Assembly (NCBI GenBank): GCA_021521415.1
Contig: JAIQDT010001956.1
Coordinates: forward strand, 62,001 to 126,000
DNA from: Bidens hawaiensis
Taxonomy: Eukaryota; Streptophyta; Magnoliopsida; Asterales; Asteraceae
Length of the DNA stretch: 64,000 nucleotides
Reading direction: 5' to 3'
This document shows, in pieces, positions 49,439-60,257 of this stretch (position 1 is the first letter of the stretch; every line of letters begins with the position of its first letter). Under the pieces are notes generated by a model. The model ran no database searches. It was given only the letters and a program-made list of their open reading frames with translations, and had not been told where the DNA came from. A program made the translations under genes and the position numbers.

Positions 49439-51453
49439 TGTAACATCACAAAAGTTTCGGGTTTAAAATATCAAAGTTCTCAAAGTCAAAGGACCAAGAA
49501 TGTCAAAATCCAAACTTCAAGGATTAAAATGAAAATTCTAGTTTCCTGACCCATCGCGATACGCGATGAATCAGAAGGGAAACCCATCGCGTATCGCAAT
49601 GCGTTGTTCTAACACGCAAACACGTGGCGTGCCACATGTCCACATGTGGCACAACGTTGGCCACGTGTCACCACGTGGTAACACGTCCGCCTTGTGTCCT
49701 CACATGTCAACATGTGGCACAACTCCTTCCACGTGGTAGGCCTAAGTAGTGACTGACTCGAGCTACGTCGCAATACGTGACGGGCCAAACAAAGGCATCG
49801 CGTATCGCGATGACCTTACTTGTTTTGTCTATAAATAGCAACCACAACCATCCCATTCCTCACACCCCAATTCACATACATTTCTCTCTCTAAAACATCT
49901 CTTTAAGTACCATAATCCATACCCTCGATTACCTCAAAGTTCGGGCCCTCGATTCCTCGAAAAGTGTGCCCATATTCCTCGATTTCCGTGTCCGATTCCT
50001 CAAAGTACGTGCCGCCTACCAACGAAGTTCCAACGAAGAAAGTGTTGCCATCCCGACGTCCCGCCTTGAAAAGCGTGCTGGCGTGAGAAGAAGTATTGGT
50101 GTCTCGATAAGCGTGTCAAGGGAAAGTGTTGATCAAGGAGTCTTAGAAAACAAAGCGGCGAAGAAGTGCTGCTCAAATTGAATAGGGTTTGATAAGCCGA
50201 TAAAGGTAGGCATAATGCCAAAATAAAATAATAATAAAATATTGAAAACGCTTAAAACCCAAAGCCGAGGAAATACTCGATACCTCGATAAAATAAAATA
50301 ATATATATAACAAAGAAAAGAAAATGAAAGGATATGAATATATATATTTATGTGATTAGTATATATGATTCTTTGTTATAAATATTATTTAAGTTTAATA
50401 TAATTATTCTTAAGTAATAAATAAAAGAAAAGAATATGTTTCTTAAAGAAGAAGAAATGTAGGGTTTAAAGAAAATAAGATTAACTATAGGTTATCTTAT
50501 AAAAAAAATGATATTTTAAACTAAAGGTTTAAAAAGAAAAAGAATACTTTTTAACTAAAGGTTTTAAAGTAAAAAAAATGTAGTCGAGGTAAAGACTATT
50601 AAAGACTAAAGGTCTTAAGCCGGATTGTATATCCGACTAACTAAATGTTATACTCTTACTATAGTTGCGAGATAGCAACCGGAAAGACCCTCGGATGGTG
50701 TATTGAAGCCGATCCAAATCAAAAAGGTGAATACGCCCCAAACTTTATAAACGTGTTTTAAAACGAGTCAATGTGTTAATTGAAAAGGTTTACATGAGAC
50801 TACGTGTCTCTAAAACATTTATAAACAAAAGTATAAGCACTAGCCCTCAGGCTATCGTGTACGTTTGTCTGGATCCTTACATATGTGGTGGGCACACCAC
50901 ACCTGGTTATATTGATGCTTTCCTGCGGGAAGTTAATGACCATGTGTATACGTATAGGTACATAACTATGCCGAACGTTGCGGTGTTTGCTGGGGTATTT
51001 AGTGTAGACACTTGAGTTTATAATTGTATTGTTTTGTAACTTAGTTATTCCTAAGCCACGATGGGCCGACACCTACGTAGTCCCTAGGGGTAGTAAAGTA
51101 AAGGAAAATATTTTTAGCGTCAGCATATTCACCAGCATTCGTTGCTGACGTATTTTCTAAACATTTTGCAGGTAATCAAGATTAGATCTTGGGAAGACGA
51201 AGTGCTCAAGATATCCGATGGCTCAGATCTCTTGTTAAAATTAAAATATATAAATGTGGTGTTTTGTAATCAAACAAGTAAATGTTTTGTAAACGCTAAC
51301 GGGAAATTTTATATCCCTTCTTTTGTTAATGTAAATATTATATTAAATCCACATGTTTCAAAAGACTTCTGCTTTATACCGCAACTCTGATTTATTTACA
51401 AATGTGGTATCAACTGTTGGTCGCACTCCCAGGCCTAAGATGGGGGTGTGACA
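49439..51453 (+). repeat. element A2 5' LTR
   Basis: 2,015 bp, TGTAACATCAC...GGTGTGACA. U3 holds CATCGCG palindromes and a G-box cluster before a TATA box. The U5 side is AT-rich with repeated ACTAAAGGTTT phrases (50520-50620). The final 300 bp match, inverted, the start of the A3 LTR at 56119. Confidence 0.93.
49552..49837 (+). promoter_or_regulatory. A2 LTR promoter: CG palindromes, G-box cluster and TATA box
   Basis: Perfect palindromes CATCGCG-ATA-CGCGATG (49552-49568) and CATCGCG-TAT-CGCGATG (49796-49812) bracket a cluster of ACGTG cores at about 49620-49735 (ACACGTGG, CCACGTGTC, CCACGTGG). TATAAATA follows at 49830-49837. G-box/ABRE-type cores bind bZIP and bHLH factors in plants; responsiveness here is inference. 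Confidence 0.6.
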
Positions 51454-51456
51454 GGT

Positions 51457-51469
51457 TGGTATCAGAGCC
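51457..51469 (+). promoter_or_regulatory. primer-binding site of element A2
   Basis: TGGTATCAGAGCC, three bases after the LTR end, initiator Met tRNA type. Confidence 0.92.
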
Positions 51470-51602
51470 ATCGATTTTAGCGAATTAGGTATCAAAAGAT
51501 AATACCTAAGCGTCGATCCAAGTATAGGAAAAATGTTGTCATAACATGTTTTATATGAATAACCTTTTCTTTCCCTCCTCACTCTAAAGCCACCCAACTT
51601 AG

Positions 51603-52813
51603 ATGTCTTTCAAGAAAATGATGGAAAACTACGTGCAAATAGCAAGATGAGCTAGAATCGTCGAACCCTTACCAAAGGATAACATGAGTGAAGATTATTA
51701 TGAAGCATTCTTCAACCCCGACGTAGAACACGACTGAACCAAACCAGCGTATTTTCCTGGCACCGAGTAACTGCCAATTAACATAACCGATGATCCACCA
51801 AGAAACAATCCACAGAGACATTCAAGCTACCATCCCTCAAGTATACCGATGTATCACCCTTCTGAAATCCAAACATATCACCCATCAAGCATCCCGGAGT
51901 ATCACCCATCGAGCATCCCAGAACACCATCCTTCAAGCACCCCGGTCCCAACATATATATTGCCACATCCTCACCCGTCATATGCCTTCCTCGCTGGTAA
52001 GCAAATAATGGAGGAACCAAGATCCCCCTCTTTGGATTGTATGCAATGCCATTCTGATCAACGACGAGGCATACCGGAACATCTACTCTCGATGATGTGA
52101 ATTCTCACCCCAACTCTTCCGAAGGACCGTCCCGAAAGCAAAGGATGAGAGTGATGATGCCATACGAAAGCTTCCGTATACCTGCAATGGTGCATGAGAC
52201 CGCAAAACCTATGGAAGAAGAGGACCCTAAGGAAGAAGAGGATCTGAAAGAAGAATCTAAAGAAGACCTATAGGAAGAATACCTAGAGAACCCCAATGAA
52301 GTAACGACACCAATGGAGGAACAGTGCGACCGTGACTACCCGCCTGGGAAAGGATGCATGCAACCTTTCTTCCACAAGAATGTGAGTTATGGCTGTGTTG
52401 ATCCTTATGTACAATACCTCGAAGAACTCAAGAACAAATCGTAAGCAAGCTTCCCTCCGTACCAAGGCAAGATTCCGTCCATTGAAGAACAAACGAACGA
52501 GATTCATGAACAAAATGAGGCAACCGAGGCTTTCTTCAATTACCAGTCTGATGTAACCGCATCTTCGTACCCAGACCCAAAAAACCATTATGATAAAGTG
52601 ATGATGGGATATCGCGATCCACCTCCAAGATACGGATACCCGACTGAGATCCCTCAGTCCCAGGAGGAGCATTTGGACCGAGCCTTGCATGAGACTGAGG
52701 ACTTAAGAAAGAAAGTTGCTGAAGACGGAAAGAAGAAGAAGAAAATGGGAGAAAAACTTCTGAGGAAATGTATCAAAATGACTAAGATGGTAAAGAAGTT
52801 TATCAAGGACTGA
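51603..52813 (+). pseudogene. extra reading frame in the A2 leader, upstream of gag
   Basis: An ATG at 51603 opens a frame that, allowing for three internal stops and one frameshift between about 52100 and 52145, continues to a TGA at 52811-52813 (about 400 codons). The N-terminal half has Tyr/His/Pro-rich 8-residue repeats (YHPSSIPE type, about 51816-51948). Then comes a strongly acidic Glu/Lys stretch (52210-52270). The last 70 residues are Lys/Glu-rich and probably helical or coiled coil. It lies in the sense direction between the primer-binding site and gag, where gypsy elements normally have untranslated leader. I do not recognise the protein. It shares no zinc knuckle, protease or polymerase motif with gag-pol. 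Confidence 0.55.
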
Positions 52814-53073
52814 AGCAATAAAGAAATACGAGTGTGGAGTTGTGAGAGTTTTCTGTGTTAAATATAACTTTTGTGTTATGTGTAATAAGTGTATGTACAA
52901 GGATAGGTGCATATATATCAAGTAGGTGATATATATATATATATAAATGTTGTAAAAAAATAAATATATATCATTTCATGATATATATGTACCAAGGAAT
53001 AAATAAATGTATGTTAAGAAAATAAATTTATAAAATTTCAGTTGAAAAAGATAACATTGAAAAAGAACAGATA

Positions 53074-56000
53074 ATGTCTCAAAGTAACAACATTGAAGCT
53101 TCTCGAAAAGAAGCAGATAAAAGAAAAGAAAAAGGAAAAGAACATGAGAAAGAACAACAAGAGAATATATGAACCAAATACAACAAATGATCGAATATGC
53201 CGTTAGGGCTGAATCTGAAGCTAGATCTCAATCTAGACAATCTAGGAAATCTCAATCTATTGAACCCTCTCGCAAATCTGTCAAATCTCGTCCGAAACCA
53301 TCCCATATCGAAGAGAGCGTTCATGAATCAAATAATGATGAAGGTACTAGACAAGATTTTAAGAAGTTAAAGATTGGAGGTTGTTCATTTAAAGAATTTA
53401 AATACTTTGGACCAAAGGAATTCCATGGCGATAAAGGCGCCGTTACGACTGTGAGATGGCTCGAAGAGATGGAATCAATCGTGATTATAAGCAAGTGTTC
53501 GGATCAAGAGCAAATTCAATATTCTACCCAGATGTTTAGAGGTGAACCTTTAGAATGGTGGAACACGTTGATTTTAAGTAAAGGAAGGAAAACGTTGTAT
53601 AATCTGTCATGGGAAGAATTCAAGGAGATGATGAATTCTGCCCTATGCATGAGACTGACCAGATCCAAACTAAATTTCTCAATCATAAGGTTGTAGGAAC
53701 AAATCTGCGTGAATATAATACCAAATTCCACGAGTACTGCCGACTCGTTCCCCAACTGGTTAACCCTGAGTCCAGCAAAGACACCCGATACATATGGGGA
53801 CTACGCGGGAAATTCGCGACATGGTGAGGTCCCACCTCCCTCAAACTGCTGACTCCGCAATGGAATTAGCTGGTTATCTCATGGGCGGCCTTATCCGCAA
53901 CAAAGAGGAAGACAAAAAAAGATCACCCATCGATCAAAGGAAGACTGGAGGAGGTGCCCGATTCAAGGGCAAAAGTATAAACCAAAATCGAACCGGATTC
54001 CATTCAAATGCCCCGTTCGGCAAAACATGCAAAAATTATCACAGGGGGAAATGTCGTTTCGCTTCACCTTCTACCGCAACTGTCTGTGAATCATGTCATA
54101 GACCCGGCCACGCAACGGCCGATTGCTGGAAAAAGAAGATGACTTGCTACATTTTCAAGGAAATGGGGCATCTGAGCTTTGAGTGCCCCAAGAACAAACC
54201 CACGACTGGTGGTGCGGGTGGAAGTGGTCAAGCCAAGAAAGGTAATGCAAGAATCTTCGTCCTAGATACTAAAATGGCGGCTGACATGCTGGAAACCATC
54301 ACCGGTACGTTCTTAGTCAACAACACCTATGCTAGAGTTTTGTTTGATCAGGTGCCAACTTAAGTTTTATAGATTATAACTTTTGTAGTCAATTAAACGA
54401 ACCATTAACAAAATTAAATAAAACTGACCGCTCGTGAAGTCGAGTTTAGAATTGATCTTATTCTTGGTACTGCTCCAATCGCCAAAGCCTCGTATCGTTT
54501 AGCTCCAACTGGAATGAAAGAATTGAAGAAACAACTCGATGAATTGCTTGAGAAGGGTTTCATCCTACCGAGTTCGTCACCGTGGGGAGCAACAAATTTA
54601 TTCGTCAAGAAGAAAGATGGGTCCATGAGGATGTGTATCGACTATCGAGCTCTAAAAAAAGTCACAATGAAGAACCGTTATCCACTCCCTCGAATCGATG
54701 ATCTTTTTGACCAACTCCAAGGTGCTAGCTATTTCACGAAAATCGATCTTCGTTCTGGTTACCATCAACTCAAGGTTTAATCTGAAGATATTCCGAAAAC
54801 CGCATTCTGAACAAGGTATGGACATTATGAGTTCAAGGTCATGCTGTTTGGACTTACTAATGCTCCAGCTGCGTTCAAGGATATGATGAATCGAATCTGC
54901 AAGCTTTACTTGGATAAATTTGTTATCGTATTCATCGACGACATACTTATTTACTAAGTCTAAGGTTGATCATGAAACTCACCTCCGAACCTTACTTGAA
55001 TTACTTAGAACTGAAAAGTTGTACGCCAAATTCTCGAAATGCGAATTTTGGCTTCCCGAAGTACAATTTCTTGGGCATGTCATAAATGTAAATTGTATTC
55101 AAGTCGATCCCGTTAAATTGAAGCTATCTCAAAGTGGGAGATTCGGAAATCATCAACCGAGATCTGAAGCTTCTTAGGTTTGGCCGGCTACTATCATAGG
55201 TTCATTGAAAACTTTTCTCGTATAGCCGTTCCCCTAACTTCTTTAACTCACAAAAACATTAAATACGAATGGGGAGCAAAACAACAAGAGGCGTTCGATA
55301 CACTTAAACAAAAACTCACCCAAACACCTATACTGGCTTTGCTAGAAGGTACTAAGGACTTTGTTGTATTTAGTAACGCGTCTCATTCCGGCTTGGGATG
55401 CGTACTGATGCAACGAAAGAAAGTAATCGCCTACGCCTCTGGTCAACTTAAGGTACAAGAAAAGAACCACACAACTCACGATCTAGAGTTAGGCGCCATA
55501 ATCTTTGCATTAAAGATATGGAGGCACTATCTCTATGGGGTCACGTTTGTCGTGTTTACCGATCACAAGATTTTGAAACACATATTCGATCAAAAAGAGC
55601 TTAACATGCGTTAACGACGTTGGATGGAAACTCTAAATGACTACGACTGTGAGATCGTCTATCACGAAGGCAAGGCTAACGTTGTAGCCGATGCCTTAAT
55701 TCGTAAGGAACATGAAAAACCGAAAAGAGTCCGAGCGTTAAGATTAGAACTTCAAATAGATCTCATCGAACAAATCAAATACGCTCAACTTCAAGCGATA
55801 AATGTAAACAAGATTCCCGAAGAAAAACAAAATGGCACCATTGACTCGTTGGTCAAGGGTGACGATGGTATCCTTAGAATGGGAGACCGAATTTGGGTGC
55901 GAATCGTTGGAGACTTGCGTGAGAAGATTTTAAATGAAGCTCACAAGTCCAAGTATATGATGCACCCCGGTAGTGACAAAATGTACCAAAATCTCAAACC

Positions 56001-56118
56001 AAACTAATGGTGGAATGGGATGAAAAAGGACATCGCTTCGCATGTTGCGAAATGTTTAACTTGTTTGAAAGTCAAGGTTGAACAACAAAAGCCTTCGGGG
56101 TTGCTTCAGCAACCCGAA
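53074..56118 (+). pseudogene. element A2 gag-pol, broken
   Basis: Gag starts at the ATG 53074 and soon shifts frame. The gag domain is in 53169-53696 and 53609-53827. Zinc knuckles follow (54040-54200; the second reads CYIF where CxxC is expected). The protease FDSGA motif is destroyed by a 1-nt loss at about 54346, and roughly 0.4 kb of protease and linker is missing at about 54423 compared with A1. RT spans 54430-55000 (FIDDIL near 54935) with TAA at 54778 and TGA at 54808. RNase H (55180-55614) has FSNAS where FSDAS is expected, and a TAA follows at 55612. The H2C2 finger reaches 56070. It is non-functional and is cut by A3 at 56119. Confidence 0.9.
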
Positions 56119-57322
56119 TGTCACACCCCCATTCTAGGCCTAGGAGTGTGAGCCATAGTTGGTATCGTATTTGTAAATAAATCAGAGTAGCGGGTTAATG
56201 CGGAAGACTTATAAAAACTTAAGGATCGATATTATAAAATATTTACAATACAAAAGATGAGACGAAAGTCTCGTTTAGTTTACTTGTTTATATGTTTTAC
56301 AAAAACCACCGTATTTTAATATTTATACAAAATTTATCCGAGCCATCGAATACTTGAGCTTTCTTCGACCTCAAGCTCTATTCCTTATTACCTGCAAAAT
56401 GTTAATAAAATACGTCAGCAACGAATGATGGTGCATATGCTGACGCAAAAAATATTTTCTTTACTTAATCACCCCTCGAGACCACGTAAGTCTCGGCCCA
56501 TATTGGCTTAGGAATAATCAAGTTAAAGCAGTCATCATAAATTCGAGTCTCTACTCTAGGTCACCGCAGTAAAACACCGTAGCATTTCGACATACTTAGG
56601 TACCATAAATATACACAAGGTCATTCTCACTCGGACATACTTTGGTCCGGCCATCGTGGCTGGAGGTCGTGACCAGGCGTGGTGCGATGTGCCCACCGCA
56701 TACCACATATGTAAGGATCCAGACAAACGTATACCACATCCTGAGGGCTAGGTTTATACTCTTATTTACAATGTTTTTAGAGACACGTAGCCTCATATAA
56801 AATTTTACACATAACACGTTTGTTTGAAAACAAGTTTAGAAAAGTGAGGCGTATTCACCTTTTCAATGGGATCGGCTTCCAACACCGTCCGTTAGTCTTT
56901 CCTTTGCTATCTCGCACCTATAGTACGAGTATAACATTCATTAGTCGGATACACGATCTGGCTTAAGACCTTTAGTCTTATCATCTCGATGAACCTTTAG
57001 TTCATTATTTCTTTTACTTTAAAACCTTTAGTTAAAAAGTAATATTAGTAAACCTTTAGTTTATAAAACCCGACGTTTCTTTTTCTTTAAGAAACATATT
57101 TTCTTTATTATTTAAGTATACTCATTATACTTAAATAATTTATTTATAACAAAGAATAATTATATATATATATACTCTTATATATTTCATTTCTTTTTCT
57201 TTATTTTCTTTGTTATATATTTCTTTGTTTATCATAGAGTATAACATTGACTTGGGTATTAAGACTTTATAATATTTTAATATTATTTTGGTCGGGCGTT
57301 ATGCCTACCTTGCTTGGCTTAA
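56119..57322 (-). repeat. element A3 3' LTR, distal part
   Basis: Starts (in plus coordinates) TGTCACACCCCC and is the reverse complement counterpart of the end of the A2 LTR (51453 backward). CCGAA at 56114-56118 is the candidate duplication. It is interrupted at 57323 by element F and resumes at 60258; total LTR length is about 1.92 kb. Confidence 0.9.
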
Positions 57323-57955
57323 TGTAAGTCCCCCGCGGGGCTTCGCCGATCGATACGAGATCCGCACGAGGTCTAGGAGTGCGGAATCCTCCTAGACTCG
57401 TTTATGGTGTAGAAGACGAAGAACACGATTACACACATACAAACATACGAACAAACACACGAACGGGATAAACACATCTGCAGATCTTTTCATATAATAA
57501 TCAAAACACTTACATACCAAACACGAAAACAAATGACGGCCGACTCGAGGTGAGCTCTACCTCGGGTCGTCCCACACGACCCTCCCTCTCTGTTTCTCTC
57601 TAGACAATTGAACTTAACACACAAAACTCTAACTTTTCTGGATTACCAAACCTAAACAAGACACACACATATATATATATAAACTTCGCGGGCTTGGGCC
57701 TGTAGGCGAAGTTGTTATAACTTTGCCTATGGCGAAGTTATTCTAACTTCGCCTATGGCAGAAGTTGTTACAACTTCGCCTATGGCGAAGTTGCTACAAC
57801 TTCGCCTATGGCGAAGTTGTTCTAACTTCGTACTTCCATAACGCTGAACAGAATTGCATAGCGACGGTCACAAAATGCACCAACAGACTCCCCTTTGACC
57901 GTTGCTCTCAATTCTAACAAACAAAAGATCATCTGTTACAAAACACGCACCAACA
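57323..57955 (-). repeat. element F 3' LTR (left copy)
   Basis: 633 bp starting TGTAAGTCCCCCGCGGGG. A minus-strand TA-rich TATA box (57670-57681) is preceded, in the sense direction, by an array of AACTTCGCC/GGCGAAGTT inverted repeats (57685-57832). Confidence 0.9.
57685..57832. repeat. palindromic minisatellite in the F LTR
   Basis: Alternating GGCGAAGTT and AACTTCGCC blocks separated by GTTACA/GTTCT-type spacers, roughly every 26-27 bp, make repeated short palindromes able to form hairpins. Fewer units occur in the other two LTR copies (about 59495-59610 and 60015-60125). Isolated AACTTCGCC phrases also pepper the interior at 58806-59030. Confidence 0.88.
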
Positions 57956-59113
57956 GACTCCCTCTTAACTGATGATCTTCTGTTTGCTCTTCAACCAGCC
58001 GTGTCTGAAACTGTCTTGTGGCTTCACAAATCTACCAATCACCCAGCGTCTTCCATATCAGATCTCCCCTTCAGTGTAGGCTTCTCCGACTATATAGATT
58101 GAGGTCTTTGAAATGCATGCATTCCCGTGCCTAATTGATCATCTCAACCAATCACGTGAGTCCTTCTGACTTCACCAACACGTGAAGTTCATCTAACTTC
58201 ACCAACACGTGAAGTTGGGCTCTCTCCACAACTTCACCAACACGTCGGCATACGATAAGGTTTAATCTTCAACTACTCAACATCAAGTGATCAATTTCGT
58301 CACAAAACCACCTTGACAGAATCTAACACACATGACCATTAATTAATCCGAAACATCTTCAATCACCAGGGATAACGATCAAGAACATAAACACTTTAAT
58401 TCCAGATTAAATCCAACTTGTTCCAGAATTTTCACTTTAATAAATAAGGATCACGTTTCAGGATCCAATTCTCGAACGCCTTGAAAATAACATAAATAAT
58501 ATGCTCTGACCGCAATCCAGTAATGACGAAAACCTTCAGTTCTATTTGACTTTCTTCAGTTGGTCAACCTCGAACAACAACTATTTCATTGCCCACAAAC
58601 ACCCAAATATGTGTCAATATCCAGTATCACTCAATATCCCATTCACAACCTCAACTCCAAATCCAGAGTTGACACGTATTTGTTCACACGTAAGACCAAG
58701 GGATAACAAGTTTCACTCGTTGACGGAACAACGTCTTCGGTCTCACAATAATCGTGTACACCTGGCCATACAGACGAAAACTCCTAACACTTTTTTTTTT
58801 TTTTTAACGTCGCCTAAAGTCAACTTCGCCTAAAAGTCAACTTCGCCCCTCCTTAACTTCGCCTGTTCATAACTTCGCCTGTCCATAACTTCACCTGGCA
58901 GATAACTTCTCATGAGATAAGCGAACTTGTGAGGTAGGCGAAGTTGTGAATAACTTCGCTTAACCTTATATCTTCGCCTAAACCCTAAAATTTAAGCGAC
59001 AACTTCGCCTGAACCCCATAACTTCGCCTGCGGCGGCTGTTCGGCCAGAAACACATCAGAAACGTGCCAGAAACACCAAAACGCAGATCTCGAACCATAG
59101 CATAAGAGCCTAA
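57956..59113 (-). other. element F interior
   Basis: No protein-coding frame is supported on either strand. A T17 run lies near 58791-58806, and AACTTCGCC phrases cluster near the right end. The left end is the polypurine-like tract, the right end the primer-binding site. Confidence 0.7.
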
Positions 59114-59126
59114 GGCTCTGATACCA
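59114..59126 (-). promoter_or_regulatory. primer-binding site of element F
   Basis: Minus strand TGGTATCAGAGCC, two bases inside the LTR at 59129. It shares initiator Met tRNA specificity with the gypsy elements here. Confidence 0.88.
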
Positions 59127-59128
59127 CT

Positions 59129-59645
59129 TGTAAGTCCCCCGCGGGGCGTCGCCGATCGATACGAGATCCGCACGAGGTCTAGGAGTGCGGAATCCTCCTA
59201 GACTCGTTTATGGTGTAGAAGACGAAGAACACGATTACACACATACAAACACACGAACAAACACACGAACGGGATAAACACATCTGCAGATCTTTTCATA
59301 TAATAATCAAAACACTTACATAACAAACACGAAAACAAATGACGGCCGACCCGAGGTGAGCTCTACCTCGGGTCGTCCCACACGACTCTCCCTCTCTGTT
59401 TCTCTCTAGACAATTGAACTTAAAACACAAAACTCTAACTTTTCTGGATTACCAAACCTAAACAAGACACACATATATATATATAAACTTCGCGGGCTTG
59501 GGCCTGTAGGCGAAGTTGTTCTAACTTCGCCTATGGCGGAAGTTGTTACAACTTCGCCTATGGCGGAAGTTGTTACAACTTCGCCTATGGCGAAGTTGTT
59601 CTAACTTCGTACTTCCACAACGCTGAACAGAATTGCATAGCGACT
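59129..59645 (-). repeat. element F middle LTR, truncated
   Basis: Matches the other copies from TGTAAGTCC through GAACAGAATTGCATAGCGA, then lacks the last 100-120 bp and joins CT plus a new LTR start. Confidence 0.88.
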
Positions 59646-60252
59646 TGTAAGTCCCCCGCGGGGCGTCGCCGATCGATACGAGATCCGCACGAGGTCTAGG
59701 AGTGCGGAATCCTCCTAGACTCGTTTATGGTGTAGAAGACGAAGAACACGATTACACACATACAAACACACGAACAAACACACGAACGGGATAAACACAT
59801 CTGCAGATCTTTTCATATAATAATCAAAACACTTACATACCAAACACGAAAAAAAATGACGGCCGACCCGAGGTGAGCTCTACCTCGGGTCGTCCCACAC
59901 GACTCTCCCTCTCTGTTTCTCTCTAGACAATTGAACTTAACACACAAAACTCTAACTTTTCTGGATTACCAAACCTAAACAAGACACACATATATATATA
60001 TAAACTTCGCGGGCTTGGGCCTGTAGGCGAATTTATTATAACTTTGCCTATGGCGAAGTTATTCTAACTTCGCCTATGGCAGAAGTTGTTACAACTTCGC
60101 CTATGGCGAAGTTGTTCTAACTTCGTACTTCCACAACGCTGAACAGAATTGCATAGCGACGGTCACAAAATGCACCAACAGACTCCCCTTTGACCGTTGC
60201 TCTCAATTCTAACAAACACAAAAGATCATCTGTTACAAAACATGCACCAACA
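59646..60252 (-). repeat. element F outer 5' LTR (right copy)
   Basis: 607 bp, complete to CACCAACA, followed by the CTTAA duplication. Confidence 0.9.
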
Positions 60253-60257
60253 CTTAA

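Larger units (their letters stand above)
49439..56118 (+). mobile_element. element A2: gypsy chromovirus, right end outside the window or cut by A3
   Basis: Starts TGTAACATCAC inside the right LTR of C, after TCAAA (49434-49438, candidate duplication). The plus-strand order is 5' LTR, primer-binding site, leader with an extra reading frame, gag, damaged protease, RT, RNase H, H2C2 finger. Element A3 interrupts at 56119 after the integrase zinc finger. The integrase core, polypurine tract and 3' LTR should lie beyond A3, outside the window. Confidence 0.92.
57323..60252 (-). mobile_element. element F: non-coding LTR element with three LTR copies
   Basis: TG...CA ends with CTTAA on both sides (57318-57322, 60253-60257). 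LTRs lie at 57323-57955 (633 bp), 59129-59645 (517 bp, truncated at its CA end) and 59646-60252 (607 bp). A primer-binding site (minus TGGTATCAGAGCC, 59126-59114) and a polypurine-like tract (minus AAGAGGGAGTC, next to 57956) define a minus-strand element. The 1.17-kb interior encodes nothing recognisable, so this is a TRIM/LARD-like non-autonomous element. The third LTR suggests a former tandem element that lost its second interior. Confidence 0.88.

Noticed and set aside
52105..52690. Minus-strand frames over the A2 leader (63 and 135 codons)
   Set aside because: Antisense shadows; the plus strand keeps one long phase with biased composition typical of protein.
57685..57832. Evenly spaced palindromic repeats resembling a CRISPR array
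   Set aside because: Plant nuclear context, spacers of only a few bases, units inside an LTR; it is a minisatellite.
58546..58833. 95-codon frame in the interior of F as a gene
   Set aside because: Ends in a T-run-encoded Phe stretch, no motif, not followed by any retroelement domain.
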